A stretch of 10,264 bases of DNA from JACRJW01 sp964359095. Its GTDB lineage: Bacteria; Patescibacteriota; Patescibacteriia; UBA9934; GWF2-40-263. The DNA lies in contig CAYHRJ010000038.1 in NCBI GenBank assembly GCA_964359095.1, positions 1 to 10,264 on the forward strand, in the 5' to 3' direction. The notes under the pieces were generated by a model that did no database searches, was not told the DNA's origin, and worked only from the letters and a program-made list of their open reading frames with translations. A program made the position numbers and the translations under genes. How positions within the stretch are numbered: position 1 is the stretch's first letter; every line of letters begins with the position of its first letter. Positions 5,325 to 10,264 of this stretch are shown here, one piece after another.

Positions 5325-6686
5325 ATGAATAAACTCCCCGTGGTTGCATTGGTTGGCCGGACAAATGTTGGAAAATCTACCTTGTTTAATCGCCTTCTTG
5401 AAACCCAGAAGGCGCTTGTTTCTCCGACCCCTGGTACCACCCGCGACCGAAACGAAGGCGATTGTTTGTGGCGTGGGACGGTCATTCGTCTGGTTGACAC
5501 GGGCGGACTGGATGTTGATCAGAAAGATGAAATCGAGCGCAACATCGTTCTGCAGGCGGACATCGCGATGAAGACGGCAGATCTGCTCCTCTTTGTTTTG
5601 GACATGAAGGCTGGGACGATTCCCGAGGAGCGCGCGCTCGCTGACCGTTTTCGCAAATCCGGCAAACCTGTCATCGTCGTTGGAAACAAAGCTGAAAAAA
5701 CAAGTGAACGTTTGAGCGTTTCAGATTCCATGTGGCGCTTCCCAGGGTTGCCTGAACCTTTGCCGATCTCGGCAACACGAGGAACTGGCGTTGGCGATTT
5801 ACTCGACGTGATCTACAAAAAACTGGAAGACATCGGCAGGCCGCCTGTGGATCCTCTCAAAATGGAAGGCACAAAAGTCGCGGTCATCGGCAAACCAAAT
5901 GTCGGGAAGTCAACGCTTTTAAATGCGCTCATCGGAGAAGAACGTTTCATCACAAGCCCAATAGAACACACCACGCGCGAACCAAACGACACGCTTTTTC
6001 AACGCGGCGACCAAAAATACATTTTCATCGACACGGCCGGCATGCGCAAACATGCGAAGGTTAGAAAAGCTGGAGGACTCGAACATGAAGCGGTAAAGCG
6101 CAATGAGATGATCGTGAGACTCGCTGACGTCACACTCCTCATCCTGGACGCCACACAAAAAATCGGCACGCAAGAAAAAGTGCTCGCAGGATTTTTGAAA
6201 CAATCCAACTCAGCTGTGCTCATCATTGTAAACAAATGGGATCTCATCCAAGACAAAGAAACAGGCACGATGAATCAGTATCGAGAATACATCGCCGCGT
6301 CCCTTCCCTTCTTAGCGTGGGCGCCAGTGCATTTTGTGAGTGCCCTTTCCCAGCAGCGCGTACAGTCGTTATTTGACGCCATCGATGCTGTCAATAAAAA
6401 TAGAAGCATCGACATCTCGCAAGAACAACTTAAAAAATTTTTGGATATCGCCATTCACCAATTTGCTCCGGTCGTTGGTCACGGACCATGGGCTCCAAAA
6501 GTTCTGGGCATGAAACAGACACGCCACTCACCGCCGACGTTCGATCTCATCATCAAAGCCAAACGAACAGACACGCTCAACCAGAGTTACGTCCGCTATC
6601 TTGAAAATCGTTTGCGCGAACATTTCAAACTCACTGGCACACCTGTCGCAATTGATATTCGATTAGCGAGCGCGGTTTCGGACTAA
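5325..6686 (+). CDS. der: Ribosome-biogenesis GTPase Der (EngA)
   Basis: Der is an essential tandem GTPase that helps to assemble the 50S ribosomal subunit. The 453 residues hold two G domains and a C-terminal KH-like domain. G domain 1 has GRTNVGKST (11-19), TPGTTRD (35-41), VDTGG (57-61), NKAE (121-124) and SATRG (149-153). G domain 2 has GKPNVGKST (189-197), TTRE (216-219), DTAGMRK (236-242) and NKWD (303-306). The KH-like part is about 365-450. The NKAE box in place of NKxD in the first domain, and TTRE in place of TTRD in the second, are mild deviations. The start is supported by GGTGG five to eight bases upstream and by the P-loop position. An extended -10-like TGATAGACT at 5308-5315 would give a leader of only a few bases, but no -35 box is visible. 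It is first in a three-gene block. Confidence 0.97.
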   Translation: MNKLPVVALVGRTNVGKSTLFNRLLETQKALVSPTPGTTRDRNEGDCLWRGTVIRLVDTGGLDVDQKDEIERNIVLQADIAMKTADLLLFVLDMKAGTIPEERALADRFRKSGKPVIVVGNKAEKTSERLSVSDSMWRFPGLPEPLPISATRGTGVGDLLDVIYKKLEDIGRPPVDPLKMEGTKVAVIGKPNVGKSTLLNALIGEERFITSPIEHTTREPNDTLFQRGDQKYIFIDTAGMRKHAKVRKAGGLEHEAVKRNEMIVRLADVTLLILDATQKIGTQEKVLAGFLKQSNSAVLIIVNKWDLIQDKETGTMNQYREYIAASLPFLAWAPVHFVSALSQQRVQSLFDAIDAVNKNRSIDISQEQLKKFLDIAIHQFAPVVGHGPWAPKVLGMKQTRHSPPTFDLIIKAKRTDTLNQSYVRYLENRLREHFKLTGTPVAIDIRLASAVSD

Positions 6687-6687
6687 T

Positions 6688-7224
6688 ATGCATGCCATCA
6701 TCGGACTTGGAAATCCTGGAAAAGAGTACGAGAACACGCGGCATAACGTGGGGTTTCTTGTGGCTGATACGCTCGCGAAAAAACTTGGAGCGTCGTGGCG
6801 ATCAAAACGCGCGATTCAAGCAGAAGTTGCGGAGGCTGTCATGAACGACAAGCGCATCCTGCTGGTGAAACCTCAGACGTTTATGAACGTGAGTGGCAAA
6901 AGTGTGGCAGGGATTCTTTCAAAATATCCAGTGAAGAGTAGTGAACTCCTCGTCGTCTACGATGACGCGGATCTTCCTTTTGGCAACCTGCGCTTCAAGA
7001 CGAGCGGTTCTTCTGCTGGTCATCGTGGCATGGAGTCCATCCTGAATCAATTTCCAAAGGAGACAAACATCGCACGACTGCGTATCGGCATTGGTCGACC
7101 TGAAAATAAAGATGTTTCGCTCGATGCGTTTGTCTTGCAATCCTGGAGCGCGAAGGAGATGAAAGAGCTCCATACGGTCACCGATGAAGCTCTGAAAAAA
7201 ATCGAAGACTTCATTGCTGTATGA
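6688..7224 (+). CDS. pth: Peptidyl-tRNA hydrolase
   Basis: Pth releases tRNA from peptidyl-tRNA dropped by stalled ribosomes, so that the tRNA can be recycled. The 178-residue protein has the family hallmarks: GLGNPG (6-11), the catalytic His in NTRHNVGF (His19), KPQTFMNVSG (61-70) with the substrate-binding Asn67, YDDADLPFG (91-99) with the catalytic Asp region, and SAGHRGMESI (109-118). In the E. coli enzyme the last box reads GHNG with Asn114. Here the equivalent position is Arg113, a substitution outside the catalytic His/Asp pair. The length matches the family (about 180-195). The start lies one base after the der stop codon and the stop overlaps the dprA start by four bases (ATGA), so translation is probably coupled along der-pth-dprA. 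Confidence 0.96.
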   Translation: MHAIIGLGNPGKEYENTRHNVGFLVADTLAKKLGASWRSKRAIQAEVAEAVMNDKRILLVKPQTFMNVSGKSVAGILSKYPVKSSELLVVYDDADLPFGNLRFKTSGSSAGHRGMESILNQFPKETNIARLRIGIGRPENKDVSLDAFVLQSWSAKEMKELHTVTDEALKKIEDFIAV

Positions 7225-8303
7225 CACTTGATGAGAGAGCCTATTGGGTTGCGCTCGTACAATTTCGTTCATTTGGTGCGGTGCGCATGGGTCGACTCAT
7301 GCGCCATTTTGGATCAGGCAAGCGCGCGTTTGAAGCATCGGCTCTGGAGTTCACAGAGGCGGGTATCGAACCTGCGATCGCTAGCCGATTCTTACAATCA
7401 CGCATCCACATTGACCCAGAGTCGCTCATGCGCGAACTCGATGTCCAAGGAGTCCAAGCTATTACGCTCTTGGACGACATCTACCCGCCTCTGCTCAAAG
7501 AAATCTACGACCCACCAGCCGTACTTTTTTTACGCGGCGCTCTTCCTGATCCTGCACGGCGTCACCTGGCGGTCGTGGGTTCTCGAAAAGCCAGTGACTA
7601 TGGAATCCGTGTGACGCAAGAATTGGTCAAACTATTGGCAGAAGCTGGTGTGGTAATCGTGAGCGGACTTGCTTATGGGATCGATGCAATCGCGCATGAC
7701 ACAACACTGAACGCTGAGGGATCGACTATCGCGATCCTCGGTTCAGGTGTCGATGACAAAAGCATCTATCCGTCTGCACACCGCGCCTTAGCCGCGAGAA
7801 TTCTTGCCTCAGGTGGTGCGCTGCTCTCCGAGTTTCCACTTGGAACAAATCCTCTCAAACAAAACTTTCCTTTTCGCAACCGCATTATCGCTGGCATCAG
7901 CAACGGCACACTCGTGGTAGAAGCCGCACTCAAATCTGGTTCACTCATCACGGCTCGCTGTGCCATGGAAGTTGGTCGAGATGTCTACGCGGTTCCAGGT
8001 TCCATTCATGCAGATACGTCGCAAGGCCCACACAATCTCATCAAACTCGGTGCAACGCCCGTAACGAGTGTTCAGGACATCTTCGGACTTGAAACTCCAC
8101 AACCGATTGAGAGCAGCTACCAACCACGAGGCGAAGAAGAAACAGCTGTGTGGAGCCGACTCACCACAATGCCCGTTCATATCGACGAGATCATCCGCGC
8201 GACGCAATTCCCTCCACACAAGGCCGCAAGCACACTCACCATGCTTGAAATAAAGGGCGCCGTCCGTCATCACGGCGGACAATTTTATACACGCTCCTCA
8301 TAA
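7221..8303 (+). CDS. dprA: DNA-processing protein DprA (Smf)
   Basis: DprA binds incoming single-stranded DNA during natural transformation and loads RecA on it. The 360-residue protein has an N-terminal helical region (about 1-75), and the Rossmann-like DNA-binding core from about 80 to 290. Core motifs are VVGSRKASDYG (118-128), VSGLAYGIDAIAH (147-159), GSGVDDKSIYP (174-184), SEFPLGTNP (203-211), FPFRNRIIAGIS (216-227), VVEAALKSGSLITAR (232-246) and VPGSI with GPHNLIKLGA (258-278). A winged-helix (DML1-like) C-terminal domain lies at about 305-360. ATG 7221 overlaps the pth stop, which fixes the start. The gene ends two bases before the convergent stop of the DGR reverse transcriptase, leaving no room for a conventional terminator between them. 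It suggests that the organism takes up DNA, as proposed for many reduced CPR genomes. Confidence 0.96.
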   Translation: MTLDERAYWVALVQFRSFGAVRMGRLMRHFGSGKRAFEASALEFTEAGIEPAIASRFLQSRIHIDPESLMRELDVQGVQAITLLDDIYPPLLKEIYDPPAVLFLRGALPDPARRHLAVVGSRKASDYGIRVTQELVKLLAEAGVVIVSGLAYGIDAIAHDTTLNAEGSTIAILGSGVDDKSIYPSAHRALAARILASGGALLSEFPLGTNPLKQNFPFRNRIIAGISNGTLVVEAALKSGSLITARCAMEVGRDVYAVPGSIHADTSQGPHNLIKLGATPVTSVQDIFGLETPQPIESSYQPRGEEETAVWSRLTTMPVHIDEIIRATQFPPHKAASTLTMLEIKGAVRHHGGQFYTRSS

Positions 8304-8305
8304 TC

Positions 8306-9400
8306 TCATCCTCCTACATTTTTCCTTGAGAGAATGATCCTGCTCAGTTTATGTGCATTCCCGTCGCTCAGCATTCCAAGATAGGAAGACACGGATTCCT
8401 TCCTGCTTTCGCCTTCAAGATTTTTCATCATGCGTCGTTTTGTGGTCGTTCGTAGGACCCGATGATTTGGAAAGTGCTCCCAGCCCAGGAAATCAACTCC
8501 GGAGGCGATAGTGGCGATGGATACTTTACTTGGATGAAGCGCAAGGTGTAATCGCGACTCTAAAAATACAGCGATGTGTGACAGGAGGTGCTCTAAATAT
8601 TCTCTGCTTTCATGTAGGATGACGAAATCATCGGCGTAGCGAATGTAGTGTGCTGTCTTCAAATTGCGCTTCACGAAGTGATCAAACACGTTCATGTAAA
8701 TGTTGACGAGAAGCTGGCTTGTGAGATTACCGAGCGGAAGTCCGATGCCAGGCCTACCGTCCGTCTGAAAACTCTTGATGACTTCCGCGAGGAGCCAAAT
8801 TACATCCTCATCGCCCGCATGCCGCTTAGTGACTTCAATGAGAATCGTGTGATCGATATTCGCAAAGAACTTTCGTATGTCGCATTTCAAAACCCAAACC
8901 GTGCGCGTGTGGTTTCTTGAAACTTTTGCCGCAAATTCTCGGAGACGATTGATCGCGCGGTGCGTCCCCTTGCTCTCACGACAGGAGTATGAATCAAAAA
9001 TGAATTTGCGATCAAAATGCGGATACAGAATCCGATAAATTGCATGATGCACGAGCCAATCCCGAACTGACGCTTTATGAATATCTCTCGGCTTCGGGTC
9101 GTTGATCTTGAAGGCATGGTATCCGCCGTGATGGTAGGATTTATTGGCGAGATCATGGTGCAGTGCGAAAATATTGTCCATGAGGTTCGCCCCGAAGAGA
9201 GCGACGTCTTCACGTTTTCTTTTCCCGGACAAAAACTCCTGCCACGCGGCAAGCAAATTTTCAATGGAAATGATATCCTGATACGCACTATGGAGCCGCG
9301 ACCTAACTCTCTCTCTCTCTCTCTCTCTCGTGCCGGAAGCGCGTCGATTCTCCAGCGCGTCAAAGAGGGATATTTGGTTTGGATGAACATTGCGCCGCAT
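8306..9400 (-). CDS. Diversity-generating retroelement reverse transcriptase
   Basis: The protein copies the template-repeat RNA into adenine-mutagenised cDNA that replaces a variable repeat in a target gene. In the 364-residue form starting at ATG 9400, the conserved DGR-type N terminus begins near residue 38 (AYQDIISIENLLAAWQEFL). It is followed by RDWLVHHAIYRIL (113-125), SYSCRESKGTHRA (137-149), motif A VLKCDIRKFFANIDH (170-184, Asp174), GLPLGNLTSQ (220-229) and the catalytic YADD (255-258). The GNLTSQ box in place of the QG-type box of group II introns, together with the absence of maturase or endonuclease domains, marks a DGR enzyme. The frame is open to 9733, but upstream of 9400 it runs antisense to avd and into the template region and shows no RT homology. 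The first 35 residues contain a (RE)n stretch from the (GA)n tract. The true start is uncertain. Confidence 0.92.
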   Translation of the reverse strand: MRRNVHPNQISLFDALENRRASGTRERERERVRSRLHSAYQDIISIENLLAAWQEFLSGKRKREDVALFGANLMDNIFALHHDLANKSYHHGGYHAFKINDPKPRDIHKASVRDWLVHHAIYRILYPHFDRKFIFDSYSCRESKGTHRAINRLREFAAKVSRNHTRTVWVLKCDIRKFFANIDHTILIEVTKRHAGDEDVIWLLAEVIKSFQTDGRPGIGLPLGNLTSQLLVNIYMNVFDHFVKRNLKTAHYIRYADDFVILHESREYLEHLLSHIAVFLESRLHLALHPSKVSIATIASGVDFLGWEHFPNHRVLRTTTKRRMMKNLEGESRKESVSSYLGMLSDGNAHKLSRIILSRKNVGG

Positions 9401-9706
9401 ATTGCGAAGGGCGCGCGCTTTACGATCGGCGCCAGGATTGAAAGTAAGTTTCTCGACCTGTTGGAGTTGAGTTACGCCGCCTATTTTACCGACAAAGAAA
9501 AGAAGGTTGCAAAGATTGCCGAGTGTGTCTTCGTGCTCGATACACTCAAGTTTCTCATCACCACAGCGTGGGAAGGAAGACTTATAGCCAATAAGCAGTG
9601 CGAGGACGTTGCCAAAAAGCTGGATGAGATCGGCAAGATGTTCGGGGGCTGGAAGAAGAATCTCGAAAACCCTGAACGAAAAAACCGCCCTGAGCAAAGC
9701 CGTTAG
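9290..9706 (+). CDS. avd: DGR accessory protein Avd-like (four-helix bundle)
   Basis: Avd proteins are small basic four-helix bundles that form a pentamer, bind the DGR reverse transcriptase and its template RNA, and are needed for mutagenic retrohoming. The conserved part runs from about residue 19 of the 138-residue form: SILQRVKEGYLVWMNIAPH, then RFTIGARIESKFLDLLEL (44-61), AECVFVLDTLKFLITTAWE, and the C-terminal EDVAKKLDEIGKMFGGWKK typical of Avd and the related S23 bundle proteins. The gene is divergent from the RT: its first ~110 bases are complementary to the RT's proposed 5' end. ATG 9290 is the last in-frame start before the conserved helix, but it lacks a clear Shine-Dalgarno and puts the (CT)11 tract at codons 7-13 as Ser-Leu repeats. 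The stop lies in the loop of the minus-strand terminator at 9679-9723. Confidence 0.85.
   Translation: MEPRPNSLSLSLSRAGSASILQRVKEGYLVWMNIAPHIAKGARFTIGARIESKFLDLLELSYAAYFTDKEKKVAKIAECVFVLDTLKFLITTAWEGRLIANKQCEDVAKKLDEIGKMFGGWKKNLENPERKNRPEQSR
9307..9329. repeat. (CT)11 dinucleotide microsatellite
   Basis: Eleven uninterrupted CT units followed by C lie in the shared 5' region of the RT and avd frames. On the plus strand they encode alternating Ser-Leu; on the minus strand alternating Arg-Glu. A change by one or two units would shift the frame of both proteins relative to their upstream start codons, while leaving the conserved domains untouched. Confidence 0.97.
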
Positions 9707-9723
9707 ACTGAGTCGAAGGGCGG
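9679..9723 (-). terminator. Terminator between template repeat and RT
   Basis: On the minus strand CCGCCCT (9723-9717) pairs with AGGGCGG (9691-9685) across a loop of 25 bases, which itself holds small inverted pieces (GACT/AGTC). Six T follow (9684-9679). It lies directly after the template repeat, so it would end a separate template RNA before the RT gene. It overlaps the 3' end of avd on the other strand, where there is no T-run after the stem. Confidence 0.7.
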
Positions 9724-9732
9724 AATCAAGCA

Positions 9733-9900
9733 CTTTCGAAGACGGAACACGAACTCATCGTCCGCATTCCACTTGTTCGTCGGCTTCGCCCAATTGTTGT
9801 TGAGCCACGACCCGTCGTCATTGCGTTCCACGTTGAAGACGTTCGAGTTTTCGGCCGAGTCGAATTGCATGGCGTGCCGCCCTTGCCACTGCCCGCCTAT
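9733..9900 (-). other. DGR template repeat (TR)
   Basis: Read on the minus strand, this segment spells a lectin-fold variable-repeat peptide: GGQWQGRHAMQFDS, then SWLNNNWAKPTNKWNADD, ending EFVFRLRK. It is rich in AAC and AAT codons (about ten Asn), the usual signature of DGR templates because adenine-directed errors in AAY codons give many residues and no stops. It is preceded in frame by TAG (9903-9901) and has no start codon or gene around it, so it is the template copy and not the variable repeat of a target gene. The frame stays open to a TAA at 9705-9703. It lies on the same strand as the RT, with avd in between. Its ends cannot be fixed without the variable repeat. Confidence 0.85.
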
Positions 9901-9920
9901 CTATGAAGAGGTCGGGCTGT

Positions 9921-9951
9921 ATTTTATGCGTGATCGAAAATCACCAAGCAA
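9921..9951 (-). promoter_or_regulatory. Candidate promoter of the template RNA
   Basis: On the minus strand TAAAAT (9926-9921) matches the -10 consensus at 5 of 6 positions and would place a transcript start near 9914, about ten bases before the template repeat. The -35 side is poor: TTGGTG at a 15-base spacing or TTGCTT at 19. It is listed because its position fits a short template RNA ending at the terminator at 9679. Confidence 0.3.
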
Positions 9952-10128
9952 ACCATACCAAGTACTTCATTTTTGTTTGGACACGCTACGCATCCTCCGA
10001 AGGAAACCGTAGCCGCCTTCGTTCTCAACACGCATGTGCCGAAAGGGTCTCGATAAGCCGTGACCGACCGATGTAACCAATCTGCAAGCCAGAATACCAA
10101 AAATTTTCCGATCCGTGAATGAGCGAGC

Positions 10129-10157
10129 GGAAAGACAGAGTCTCACTCTGTCTTTCC
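10129..10157. other. Perfect 13-bp hairpin
   Basis: GGAAAGACAGAGT and ACTCTGTCTTTCC are perfectly complementary around a 3-base CTC loop. Neither side is followed by a T-run, so it is not a classical terminator. It could be the end of an upstream transcript or a structural element of the DGR locus. Confidence 0.7.
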
Positions 10158-10202
10158 AGAGCGAACGAAAGGAATATGAATATGGTTCATATCCGCCTAC
10201 CT

Positions 10203-10231
10203 GCCCTTCCGAAGCCTTGGCGAAGGAGGGC
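10203..10231. repeat. REP-like short palindromic repeat
   Basis: The outer arms GCCCTTCC and GGAGGGC pair around a GAA/GAA internal loop and an inner GCC-TT-GGC hairpin. Its minus-strand translation includes SFAKASEGQ-like residues, a string that is common where such dispersed palindromes occur in bacterial genomes. Only one copy is in the window. Confidence 0.5.
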
Positions 10232-10264
10232 GTCGGATAGTATCAAAGGGTCAAAGAAACAAAG

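Larger units (their letters stand above)
9904..10264. other. Gene-free region upstream of the template repeat
   Basis: No frame here carries a recognisable protein or variable-repeat sequence. What is visible is structural. GCTACG (9985-9990) pairs with CGTAGC (10008-10013). A perfect 13-bp hairpin lies at 10129-10157 and a REP-like palindrome at 10203-10231. The target gene of the DGR must lie beyond the right edge or elsewhere. Confidence 0.6.

Noticed and set aside
9077..9289. N-terminal extension of the avd frame back to 9077
   Set aside because: It is antisense to the conserved RT N terminus, and Avd proteins are about 120-140 residues long, starting near the SILQRVKEG helix.
8306..9400. 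Group II intron or retron reverse transcriptase
   Set aside because: There is no maturase or endonuclease domain and no intron RNA ends. The GNLTSQ box, the Avd-like neighbour and the adjacent template repeat fit a DGR.
9401..9733. N-terminal extension of the RT frame to 9733
   Set aside because: It is antisense to the avd coding region and to the terminator, and shows no RT-like residues.
9733..9900. The lectin-like segment as the 3' end of a DGR target gene (variable repeat)
   Set aside because: A TAG stop lies in frame immediately upstream and no start codon or upstream domain is present, so it cannot be the tail of a larger protein here.
9773..10012. 79-residue plus-strand open frame
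   Set aside because: It is antisense to the template repeat; the lectin-like peptide is on the minus strand and nothing in this frame is recognisable.

Overview
The window reads as a piece of a bacterial genome of the Candidate Phyla Radiation (Patescibacteria) type. This is inferred from a bS21-hisS-lepB cluster, an LCP-family envelope protein, a der-pth-dprA block and a diversity-generating retroelement (DGR), all with weak or absent Shine-Dalgarno sequences and very short leaders. No phylogeny was run. TGA is used as a stop, so the UGA=Gly code of Gracilibacteria/Absconditabacteria is not supported.

Left part (1-2683, minus strand): in transcription order tRNA-Val(CAC), lepB (signal peptidase I), hisS (histidyl-tRNA synthetase) and rpsU (ribosomal protein bS21). 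The gaps around rpsU and hisS are filled with degenerate GTAGGT/ACCTAC repeats. Between genes these form left and right inverted arms that almost touch the start codons.

Centre left (2674-3033): the first 10 nt of the tRNA-Val gene are also the end of an 82-bp unit repeated in exact tandem upstream of the tRNA. A run of exactly 100 N (2715-2814) splits one unit, so the real copy number is unknown. Beyond the array lie two back-to-back promoter candidates, one reading toward the array and tRNA, the other toward the LCP gene.

Centre (3047-8303, plus strand): an LCP (LytR-CpsA-Psr) protein with an acidic insert; a small YqfO/NIF3-insert-like protein; two hairpins, the second a plausible terminator; then a compact translation/GTPase/DNA-uptake block of der, pth and dprA, with 1-bp spacing and a 4-bp ATGA overlap.

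Right part (8306-10264): a DGR. It has a DGR-type reverse transcriptase on the minus strand, an Avd-like four-helix-bundle accessory protein on the plus strand whose 5' end overlaps the RT 5' end, and, beyond avd, a template repeat (TR) on the minus strand. The TR reads as an Asn-rich lectin-fold variable segment but has an in-frame stop directly upstream and no start, as expected of a non-coding template. A U-tract terminator separates TR from RT. The target gene with the variable repeat is not in the window. A (CT)11 microsatellite lies in the RT/avd 5' overlap, where slippage would change the frame of both genes. The last 360 bp hold only hairpins and a short palindromic repeat.
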